Assembly: GCA_907163345.1 (NCBI GenBank) | Contig: CAJQUN010000004.1 | Coordinates: 13,235,235-13,299,234, forward strand | Reading direction: 5' to 3' | DNA length: 64,000 nucleotides | Source: Haberlea rhodopensis | Lineage: Eukaryota; Streptophyta; Magnoliopsida; Lamiales; Gesneriaceae | The notes under the pieces: model-generated | What the model was told of the DNA's origin: nothing | The model's input: the letters and a program-made list of their open reading frames with translations, nothing else | The model's database searches: none | Position numbers and translations under genes: made by a program | In this document: in pieces, positions 19,830-30,500 of the stretch | Numbering within the stretch: the stretch's first letter is position 1 | How the letters are laid out: each line of letters opens with the position of its first letter

Positions 19830-22001
19830 CTTGTCCATATACACCACAACAAAATGGGGTGGCGGAACGTAAAAATCGCCACTTACTAGATGTCACTCGC
19901 ACTTTGTTACTTGAAGCTGCGGTTCCTGCAAAATTTTGGGTTGAAGCTTTATCTACGGCCGTTTACCTCATAAATCGATTACCATCCAGGTGCACTACAA
20001 TTTGTCACCCCATATTACCAGCTCCATAAACATCACCCTAGTTATCTTAATTTACACACTTTTGGATGTATTTGCTTTGTTCATTTACCTAGTATTGAAC
20101 GAAATAAATTATCGGCTCAATCAGTCAAATGCATTTTTATGGGATACAGTGTTTCTCATAAGGGATATGTTTGCTATGATTCTCACTCTAACAAGTTTCG
20201 TATTTCTCGTCACGTCATTTTCTTTGAAAATCAATATTTCTTTAGCAAATCAATTGGGTCCACGCATTCACCACATGTTCTTCCATCCTTTGATGAGCCA
20301 TCTACATCTTCTCTACACTTCAAGCCTGGTATTGTCTATGAAAGACGACGTCCAACTTTGCATCCTCGTGAGCCCGACCCTCCACCTGACACTGCTCAAA
20401 CTCTGGATCACGTGATAACCACGGCCTCTGACACTACTCTTCGGCGCTCATCACGTTCTTCTCATCCTCCTGATCGGTATGGCTTCTCTCCTTCCTCATA
20501 TCATGCTACTTTGTCAGCTAATCCCATTCCTACGTATTACTCGGAAGCTATTACACATGAAGTTGGAAGACCGCTATTAATGAGGAGTTACAAGCTCTTC
20601 AAGAAAATGCCACATGGGATATTGTCACTTGTCCACCACAGGTTAAAGCACTTGGCTGTAAATGGGTTTACTCTATCAAACTTCACTCTGACGGAACTTT
20701 GGACAGATACAAAGCCAGGTTGGTTGCTCTTAGTAATCGTCAGGAATATGGAATTAACTACGAGGACACTTTTGCTCCTGTTGCGAAAATGACTACGGTG
20801 TGTACTATACTATCTATTGCTTCTTCGCAAGGCTGGACTCTACATCAAATGGATGTTAAAAATGCCTTCTTACATGGTGATCTCAAAGAATATGTGTATA
20901 TGAAACTCCCTCCGGGTCTTTCTTCTGATTCTCCATCAGACGTTTGCAAATTGAAACGCTCTCTCTACGGCTTGAAACAGGCTCCTCGTGCTTGGTTTGA
21001 AAAATTTCGATCCAACTTGCTCCACTTCTCCTTTCAGCAAAGTAAGTTTGACTGCTCTTTGTTTCTTTGCAAGACATCTATGGGTATTGTTCTTCTTCTT
21101 GTCTACGTGGACGACATTGTCATTACTGGGAATGATTCTGCTCTAATTACACGTCTCCAGCAGCATCTTCAGGCCTCATTTCATATGAAAGACCTGGGTC
21201 AGCTCACCTACTTCTTGGGGTTGGAAATCCAGACAAGTCCTTCTGGTATCTTCTTGAATCAGTATAAATACGCAATGGATCTCATTGCTTTGGCACGACT
21301 TCAGGACTCTCCTCCTGTCGACACTCCATTGGAAGTTAACGTGAAATATCGGGGTGCGGAAGGTGATCTTCTTCCTGATCCCACTTTGTATCGACAACTT
21401 GTTGGGAGCTTAAATTATTTGACTATCACACGACCTGATATATCCTATGCGGTTCAACAAGTTAGTCAGTTCATGCAATCTCATAGACATCTACGTCTTG
21501 CTGCAATTAGGCGAATCATTCGCTATCTTCGTGGCTCTCCTATGAACGGGATATTTTTTCCCGCCTCGAATACACTTCAACTTGTTGCCTATAGTGATGC
21601 TGAGTGGGCAGCCTGTCCAGATACTCATCGCTCTGTCACTGGAATGGTGTATGTTTCTTGGTCACTCCTTGATCTCATGGAAAAGTAAGAAACAACCTCG
21701 TGTCTCCAAATCTTCTACCGAATCTGAATATCGTGCTATGTCTGCTGCTTGTTTTGAAATTATGTGGCTACGTGGACTACTAGATGAACTGGGATTTACT
21801 CAACACGAACCCACACCTCTTCATGGAGACAACACTAGTGCCATTCAAATCGCAACCAATCCAGTATTCCGTGAACGAACGAAACATATTGAGGTCGACT
21901 GTCATTCTATTCGAGAAGTTGTGGACAACAAGACAATCACCCTTCCTCATGTCTCTAGCGATCTTCAACTTGCTGACATATTTACAAAACCAATGACTTG
22001 A
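19830..22001 (+). pseudogene. Copia integrase C-part, reverse transcriptase, RNase H, copy A
   Basis: Continuation of the copia frame after the nested element. The integrase part resumes at PYTPQQNGVAERKNR with the catalytic Glu. The reverse transcriptase has FAPVAKM, MDVKNAFLHGDL, YGLKQAPRAWFEKF and the active-site YVDD at 21104-21115. RNase H follows with VAYSDAEWAACP, SSTESEYRAMS and DIFTKPMT before TGA at 21999. Copy A carries three private frameshifts: an extra G near 19990, a lost T near 20562 and an extra A near 21643. It also has DAEW for DADW in RNase H. Confidence 0.9.
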
Positions 22002-22059
22002 CAACGACATCAATTTCTGATTGGCAAATTGCTGCTTCTTGACAAACCAGCATCAATTT

Positions 22060-22067
22060 GAGGGGGG
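22060..22067 (+). promoter_or_regulatory. Copia polypurine tract (A)
   Basis: GAGGGGGG lies directly before the TGACACTCC start of the 3' LTR. The same tract is at 58867-58874 in copy C. Confidence 0.85.
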
Positions 22068-22354
22068 TGACACTCCAGTAACAAAATCAAGCACCATTCA
22101 TGATTGCATAATTCAAGCAATCCATGATTCAAGCAATCCAATCAATATCAAGCACCATTCATGATTGCATAATTCAAGCAATCCATGATTCAAGCAATCC
22201 AATCAATAATTAGGCTTTAATGTAAATGACACAATGTATGTACCTTCCTTAGTTAAAGGCTTAGTTAAATGATAGGATTATAGGAATGTAATTGCTATAA
22301 ATGAAATATATATTTGTAATGAAAGGAGGAAAAGATTATTCTGTGCAATTGACA
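22068..22354 (+). repeat. Copia 3' LTR, copy A
   Basis: A 287-bp LTR matching the 5' LTR apart from a handful of substitutions and short indels. It ends CAATTGACA and is followed by the ATATA target duplication. Confidence 0.92.
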
Positions 22355-22359
22355 ATATA

Positions 22360-23550
22360 TGTAATACCACAAATTAGTATATATAATACCACAAATTAGT
22401 TTATATAGTACCACAAATTATGTTATCTAGTACCACAAATTAGATTATATAGTATCACGCACTAGTATATATAGTACCACAAATTAACTTATGTATTACT
22501 ACAAATTAGCATATATAGCACCACATATTATGTTAACTAGCTTATGTAGTACCACAAAGTATATTATATAGAAAATGTATGATTGTGATACTAAATAAGT
22601 TAAGATATGAACTATAAATGAAAAATCTAGGACATGTTATATACAAACATATTTGTAAGCATATCAAGTTATATATATCATTACTATATATTATTTGTAC
22701 TAAGATGTTGTCCTTTATTATCTATAAAGAATTGTCATTTTTGCAAATTAATTAGTAATCGAAGATAAATTGATTAGTAATCTGTGTTTTGCAATGTACA
22801 AGATATATTATCACGTACTTGTATAAATTGTACCGTGTTTTTCCTTAAATATGTTATTTAGTACTACGAATCAGTATATTTAGTATCACATATTTGCTTA
22901 TATAGTACAATCGATCAGTATATTTGATACCACAAAGTGTCAGCGCCCAAAAGATGAAAAAGATGCATCACATGGCAGGATGCGCAGCGCTAGGGCGCTG
23001 TCAAATGTGGCGCCCCAGTGTTGCTAACTCTGAAATTTTTGTTAAAAAATCGGATTTAGTATTACAAATCAGTATATTTAGTATCACATAGTAGCTTATA
23101 TAGTACCACAAATTATGTTATTTATTATCACAAATTAGTATATTTAGTATCACATATTAGCTTATATAGTACCACAAATCAGTATATTTGGTACCACAAA
23201 TCAGTATATTTAGCACAGTAAATTATGTTATTTAGAACCAAAAATATATTATTTAGTACAACAAATCAGTGTGTTTAGTATCACATATTAGCTTATATAG
23301 TACCACAAATCAGTATATTTGGTACCACAAATCAGTATATTTAGTACCAAAGATTAAATTAGATGTGAACTATTTATTTAGCATGTTATATATAAATCTA
23401 TAACATGTTATATATAAATCTATTTTGCAAATATACAAAGTTATATATGTCATTATCATATATTAAATGTATGATAATGTGGTAATAAGTAAGCTATGAT
23501 GTGAACTATGTATCTTGTATGCTATATATAAATCTATTAATATAGCAAGT

Positions 23551-23582
<32 letters not shown>

Positions 23583-24775
23583 TACCATATATTAAATGTA
23601 TGATAATGTGGTATTAAGTAAGCTAAGATGTGAATTATATATTTCATATGTTATATAACATAAAATGACATGTTATATATAAATCTATTTACAAATATAC
23701 CAAGATATATCATTACCATATATTAAATGTATGATAATATGGTACTAAGTAAGCTTGGATGTGAACTATCTATTTCGCATGTTATATAACATAAAATGAC
23801 ATAATATATATAACTCTATTTGCAATATATCAAGTTATAAATATCATTACCATATATTAAATGTATGATAATGTGGTACTAAGTAACTCTAGATGTGAAT
23901 ATGTCAATATATCTAGTACCACAAATCAATATATCTAGTATCACAAATTAGTTTATCTATGACCACAATTTGCGGTAAGATTTAAGCTAATCGTTGTATT
24001 ATATATACTGATTTATGATACTTAATATACTGATTTGTGGTATTATTTAAGTTAATATGTGGTACTAAATATACTGATTTGTGGTACTAAATAACATATT
24101 TTTGGTAATAAATAACATAATTTGTGGTACTATATACACTACTATGTGGTACCAAATATATTTATTTGTGGTACCAAATATACTGATTTGTGGTACTATA
24201 TAAGCTGATATGTGGTACTAAATCCGATTTTTTAACCAAAATTCCAGAGTTAGCAGCGTTGGGCGTCAACTTTGGCAGCGCCCTAGCGCTACACATTCTG
24301 TCATGCGATGCATCTTTTTTCTCTTTTTCTCGCTGGTACTAAATTACTGATTTGTGGGACCAAATATACTGATCTGTGGTATTATATAAGCAAATATGTG
24401 GTATTTAAAATACTGATTTGTGGTACTAAATAACATATTTTTTGGGTGATAAATAAGAATGCAGTACTATATAAGCTTACTATGTGGTACTAAATATACT
24501 GATTTGTAGTACCAAATATACTGATATGTGGTACTAAATAACATACTTTGTTGTACTATATAGACTAATTTGAGGTATTAGATAACATAATTTGTGGTAC
24601 TATATATATACTAAATTGTAGTACTATATAAGCTAATTTGTGGTACTATATAACATAATTTGTAGTACTATATAAGCTAATTTGTGGTACTATATAAGCT
24701 ATTTGTAGGACTATATAACCTAATTGTGATACTACATAACTTAACATTTGTGGTATGAAATAAAACAAAAGGTCA
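22360..24775. repeat. Foldback-like element: rest of left arm, centre, right arm (A)
   Basis: Left-arm units (TACCACAAATTAG orientation) run to about 23350. The centre, about 23360-23905, has four to five tandem copies of a unit of about 130 bp (CATATTAAATGTATGATAATGTGGTA). From about 23930 the same subrepeats run in the opposite orientation (CTAATTTGTGGTACTA). A GC-rich island at 22938-23060 (with AGCGCTAGGGCGCT) recurs inverted at 24220-24345, so the whole is a large imperfect palindrome centred near 23640. There is no coding capacity. Foldback elements and long-TIR Mutator-like elements have such subrepeat-filled inverted arms. The outer ends were not resolved. Confidence 0.65.
23550..23579. 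repeat. (TA)n microsatellite
   Basis: An almost pure TA run of about 30 bp in the centre of the foldback-like repeat. In block C the matching run (about 60356-60369) is only half as long. Confidence 0.8.
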
Positions 24776-25576
24776 ACTATGGTTTGAAGAAAAGGGTTTC
24801 AAATATCATGCATAAATGTAAATTTGACAACATAAGACATTAAGTCTCTCCCCCTATGCTAAATTCTTTGTTCAATATCTATTATATTTTTTATTCTTGT
24901 GTAGAGGATCATAACAGGTTTCGTTTAAGAAGAAGATAACAAGTCCTCAAGAGGTACGAAAGCAGATGCAGGCAAACAATATGGAGAAATATTATGAAGC
25001 AGATTCAGGCAAACCATTCATACTTAGTTGTGGTAATATAATCTCTACGATTATCTATTATTGTAAGATAACATGTATCAAAATAAACACTTCTATTTGG
25101 TACTGCTAATCTAAGATGTGTTAGTTACGTCCTTGTAAATCTATTGGTAATCATATCCAACGAAATATATGGTGTAGTACTAAATCTATGGAAATGTTGT
25201 ACTTATCTTTACATTTCTGGTACTATTAACACTAAGACGTGGTACTACTAACACTGGGATGTGGTACTATTAACACTGAGTTGATATTATAATATCTACG
25301 ATTATCTACTATTGTAAAATAACATGCATCACATAATAATTTTATTTGGTTTATTTAACATAAGTTGTGAAATAATTATAGACAAATCTATTTGTAATCA
25401 TATACAACAAAATATAAGGCATGGCACTAAATGTATGTGAATGTGGTATTTATCATATACATTTGTAGTACTATTAACACTGAGATTTGATACTATTAAC
25501 ACTAAAATATATTACTATAATCTCTTCAATTACCTACTATGATAATAACTTGCATCACGATAAACACTTACATTGG
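24776..25576. repeat. AT-rich right flank with about 240-bp tandem units
   Basis: After some unrelated sequence at 24776-25030, a unit starting ATAATCTCTACGATTATCTA recurs at about 25039, 25289 and 25520, with GGTACTATTAACACTGAGA motifs at the end of each. The last unit is cut by the A/B junction near 25577. No gene is seen. Confidence 0.5.
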
Positions 25577-26081
25577 TACTATTTAACCGGAAATTTTCGG
25601 TTCGGTTTCGGTTAAAACCGTAGTTTTTTTTTTTGAAATTCTTTTTTTTAAAATTTTGGAACTGAATTGTTAGTCGAAAGGAAATCCAGCATAAATATAA
25701 ATACTAATACATCATACATTAGACTCATAATGGTTTTTAACATTTTAATTCAAAAGTTTTAATATTATTTTGAAGTTATTTATACCAAAAAATCGAGTTT
25801 AAAAGAGACAACAACATAAATTATATTATACTTGAAAATAATAGTTAAATTACGAGTTTTTATTTATGCGATCACGAAAGAAACCATTAAAAAATATTTA
25901 TTAACCATTTAATTTTTTAAAAAAAAATTTAAAAATTAATTTTTTTATAAGTTCGGTTTTCGGTTCGGTTTGGTTAACCGAACCCTGTAACCGAAAACGA
26001 CCTTTTTTTTTTTCAAAAATCGAAAAATTTCTGTTCGGTCCGGTTCGGCCGGTTAATCGAATCGATTCACACCCCTACTAG
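25577..26081. mobile_element. CGGTT-rich MITE, truncated copy (B)
   Basis: The right part of the MITE of block A, joined directly to the foldback repeat at TTTAACCGG. It ends with the same CGATTCACACCCCT terminus. Confidence 0.5.
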
Positions 26082-27554
26082 ACCAATGTAAATAATTGGT
26101 AAATTTAAAAATATATATAAAGCCACGCATACATATTATGGTAAAATAAATAAAGAAATAAAAAAAAACAAGAATGAGTATCAAATCAACGGGCTAAAAA
26201 CGAGTGTTGAAAAACAAGGAGATGAGCTAGGAGACAAGATTTCCTGTATCGGGGGACTTGGCAAACACAAGTACGAACACAAGCCGTACTTGTGTTTATA
26301 ATTGCTTATTTAAAAGCACTTTTATTTTATTTTTGCTTAAAGTTTGAAAAAAATTGCTTTTAAGCAAAGCATTGGATGTTTGCTATTAAAATAAATAAAA
26401 AAACAGCTTAATAAATTTCAGTTGATTATAAAAGTGACGCCAAACAACTTAAAGCAGTCAAAAGCATGTCATGATCTGCTTCTTTGATTTGCATTTTTTT
26501 TTCTGCTTATATTTAGAGAAGCAATAGCAAAAGCTAGCAAATAAAACACTCAAAAGTTGATTTTTTTTTCCTGAAAAGTTGATAAACAGTTTGCAAAATC
26601 ATTTCAGCTTTCCCTCTTTTCTTCTCTTCATGATATAGATATTGTGAAATATTGATAGAAGGCATTATTTTATAAATAAATTTAATATTTTACTATTTTC
26701 AAGAAAAAAATTGTCGATAGTAAATTAAAAGATACTCTTAAAAATTATTCAACAAGCGGCAACGAAAATTAAAAGGAAAAAATCCATATATAAAGATAAT
26801 TCAATAGCTTTTTTCATCAATGATTTCCAAAAGGAGGTAGTTAGGATAGTTCAACTTCTTGTACTGGACAAATACACAACAAATATTTAGCTGTTTTTTT
26901 GGCGAACACTGAAATATTTTATCATATTTATAGTATATTAAAAATACATGTTCCAACTCAAAAGCAATTGATGACTGAGTTAAGTAACACATATCTTCTT
27001 ATAAAGAGCACGTCCCCTCACGCGTGATATTATATCAGTCAAACACGTGGATTAATAACACGGGTGACAATGACCATGCGGACGGAATAACCAATAACAT
27101 GAAAAGTTTACTCTGATATCATGTTAAGAATATATGGGATTCCAACTCAAATCAATTGATGACGAGTGAGGTAACTCATGTGTCTTTATAAAGAGTTAAT
27201 ATAACTTGTAAATTCCCAAGGTGAGAGAACTCTCAAAAGAGAATACAACTCTCAATAGAGCAAAATAGCAGGACTCACCGAGACACAAATGGCGGATGAG
27301 GCCTATTGCGAAAGGGTTGCAACGCCAGATCCCAAATCACCATATTAAAACGATGACAGAACCCGGTCTTGGTTACCATCTTCAATAGTAGCACAAAGTC
27401 CATTTCAAGTTAAAAGATTTCATGATTAATAAATTCCTTCATCATCCCAATTCAATGTTGAATCAATAGGGGTTGAATTATTTACTTCCAGTTTATAGAG
27501 GAAAAGAAGTTAAAAATACAGATGGGAACCAATGTTGAGATGAGAGGATATTCC
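26082..27554. other. GSDA 3' flank, copy B
   Basis: Non-coding sequence that matches 3190-4647 with few changes. It includes the TRIM-like remnant (about 26945-27205), whose primer-site-like stretch near 27110 reads closer to consensus than in A. Confidence 0.5.
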
Positions 27555-30500
27555 TCAGTACAGCTGAAACTTGGCCTTTGTCTTCTCGAACACCTGCTCC
27601 GCAATGATAGCCTCATTTCCATCAGCTCTTTTGATTTCCAATTGAGACTTTTGGTAAAATCCAGTGCCTCTTAATGCGTCAGCAATGAAGTCATCGAACC
27701 CGATGGCAATAGCAGCCTCAGCTTTGGCTCCATATACCAATCTCTAAAGATGAATAAATATGTGCGGAAATTAAAAACTGTAGAGGTAGAAAGATCGAGT
27801 GAAAGTAATTGAGCAATGAACCTTGATTTTCGAAAGATGGATAGCACCAAAGCACATAGGGCATGGTTCACAAGAAGCATAGATTTCACAGTCTGAGAGC
27901 TCAATTCTGTTGAGTTTCTTACAAGCCTGAAAATGAATGGTAAGCTTGAGACGATGTAGAATATACGTATCCGTAAAGTTCCATAAATTCATATAATTAA
28001 GGGAAAAGAAGGTGCTGCAGGAGTTTCATTATTTTCTTACAAAGTCAAATAAATAGAAACGACATTAACATCTTCCCTTTCTTCAATAGACAAGAATCTT
28101 TCCTCTTGTAGTCAAGCCTAATAACTATTTCAATCTCATGGGGACATTCAGCATTGCTCAAATTTAGGCATGTAATGTGATTGATTGCATGAAGTGTTCG
28201 AGGAATTTGCTTAACTGATTACAGAAACCCAGCATACCATATAAATATCAACCCTAGAAACGTAGACCAGTTATTTTTTTCCTCTCTCTAACAGAACTGT
28301 TAAGATAGATGCCTTTCGACATTTTAACATGTGGATAGACTATTTAATCAATCAATCATATCCGTTATCTGCTATAATGGTTCGGATGCCATTTCAAAAG
28401 GATTATGGGAATGATTTCTCTTCATTGAACTTTTTCTCATGGATGAAAGGTCACATCACACAGGATGGACACAGACTAGAAAAAGGAAAACTTCAGTTAA
28501 ATACCAAAACACAGATCACGAGAAAAACACCAAAGAATTAGAGCAGGTTGAAATCAAAATAATTTATGATTAATGATCGGTCAAACTAATTTCATGAGCT
28601 TTCAGAGTTCACAACCAGTTTTGAACTGATTCCATTTTCGCAATTTTAAGGAACACAAAATATATTTATCGATCTTAAAATGGGATTCCCAAAACAATTT
28701 CAGTTATGGATTTTTCAGTCTTTCACCTAGGTTGGATGTGCCTAAGACGCCGTTCTGAGGAAAGCTTCTCTGATCAACCAACTACTTATGTAATTTCTTT
28801 TTTCTACAAGTTATAATCATGAAGATTAGATGTTATGTAATGCGATATTGCCCAACTATGAAGACGGTAGGCTGCTTTCTTCTCCTCATCTTTTTTGTTC
28901 TAGTCTCCTCTCCCCTTTTGATACTAACTGCAATCCAACTTTTTTTTTTTTTTCTTCCATTTCTTCAAGTAAAAAATACAGTAGATTATAATACTAGACC
29001 CTCTCAAAAACATGAGCCACTAAACATATGATTGTTCGCTAGGACTGCACAGAGCATAGAAAGCATGTGCTGATTGATTAAAAAAACACCCAAAAATTTT
29101 CACTTATAACCATATACCATCTAAATCACAAGGTTAAAAGCAAAAAATGAGGAGATTGTACGACAACATGGAAATATTAGATAGGTTACTACCACATGCT
29201 TTTTGTAAGTGGAAATATTTAAAACATGATAAAATATGAAGCCTGAGAAACTAACTGTTGGACATGAGAGGTCAAAATTAGGCCAAAAATGTTCAACAAA
29301 ATTGCTAAAAGAAGGTCAATAAAAGATAGAAAGCTAGAAAGTTTCCGAAGAAATATCCAGCACATAGCAGCATGATGATGGCAAGTTCCCAATCAGAAAA
29401 TACACCATCGTTAGCAGACTGCTCACTCGTCAAGTGTTCATAATTATATTACTACATATAATGTAACAATAAGATCCACATGAAATCACCGTAAAAATAA
29501 TTCATCTTTGGTGCCAGAGGTAACATAAAATTTGCAAGATTACTCTTGCAAATTTCCAGTATCAAGATAAAAAATCCAAGCTCTTGATAAAACAAAATAA
29601 AGTAGAAGGAACAACGTATCTCTATGCACATCATAACTGGCCATTGATCTCCACAGACAGAAAAAATTAGATATATTAATTTGCAACTTAAAGGTAAGCA
29701 AACTCAACAACCAAGATCCCAAGAGTTTCAAGGTATTATATTAGCTTGTATCTGCTAATAATCTCTCATGAAATCTCAGCCATATTTGTTGATCTATATT
29801 CCCGACCATCCCTTAGAACGCTCAAGCAAGGAGGCAAAGGTAATGATAGCAATCATTCAGTGTGGCTACAGTTCTAACCTCCCTGATTGCTGTAACCTCT
29901 GCATGAGCAGTAGGGTCTGTATGCTTGAGAACCAGATTGTGGCAGCTTACAACCACCTCATCGTCGCGAACAACAACTGCACCAAAAGGGCCTCCATCAC
30001 CAGAATCTACACCTCTATAAGCTTCTTCTACGGCTCTTGACAAGAATTTATGATCTCTATCCTGAACAGCTGCAGGAAGTAAAGGGTTATATGTTACAAA
30101 TTTTGGCAGGGATACAAGTAATTGAGTACACAAAACCAAGAAATTATTTATTTTCCCCATTCTGCTTGACAAAGTAGAAAATTGTTCGTATAGCAGAAAG
30201 TAACCTAGTCTTACTCAAACCTTTAAGCCTGAGCGAGGGAGAGGAAGACAAGAGGCTTATGTGCAGTGAAATGCATAAAAGATGAGAACCATAAAGTCTT
30301 GGTTTGAGATGAAGACATCAAAACAAGATGGAAGAATTATTTTAACAGCTTGTTCAACGGTGGCTTTAGCCAAGATTTAGGTGATCTTAACATCCATCAA
30401 CATGACGTAAACCATGAGTTTACTCGCAGAATTAGAGAATATGAGGTTAAAGAAGCTTTGAACAAAATGAAAGCACGAAGAGCAGCTGGTCCTGATGGAA

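Larger units (their letters stand above)
12190..22354 (+). mobile_element. Ty1/copia retrotransposon, copy A, with nested insertion
   Basis: A full-length but inactive copia element: LTRs 12190-12477 and 22068-22354, initiator-Met primer site at 12478, polypurine tract GAGGGGGG at 22060-22067, and target duplication ATATA (12185-12189 and 22355-22359). Without the 5.2-kb nested TR-GAG element it would be about 5 kb, the normal size. Domain order is Gag, CCHC knuckles, protease, integrase, reverse transcriptase, RNase H, which is the copia order. By eye the two LTRs differ at around 2% of positions. Gag and pol carry stops and frameshifts. Confidence 0.93.
2677..25576 (+). repeat. Segmental duplication block A
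   Basis: A unit of about 22.9 kb. Sequence from about 2677 matches block B from about 25577 at an offset of 22,900 to 22,945 bp. It holds part of the MITE, GSDA with the intronic LINE, the GSDA 5' flank, the left foldback arm, a copia element interrupted by a TR-GAG element, and the rest of the foldback repeat. The match to B is nearly perfect except for scattered substitutions and short indels. The left edge is blurred by short homology (TTTAACCG) between the MITE and the foldback repeat at the A/B junction. Confidence 0.85.

Noticed and set aside
22360..25576. A simple satellite array instead of a transposon
   Set aside because: Subrepeats switch orientation around a centre, and a GC-rich island is mirrored in both arms, which a head-to-tail satellite would not show. 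The question stays open as the ends are unresolved.
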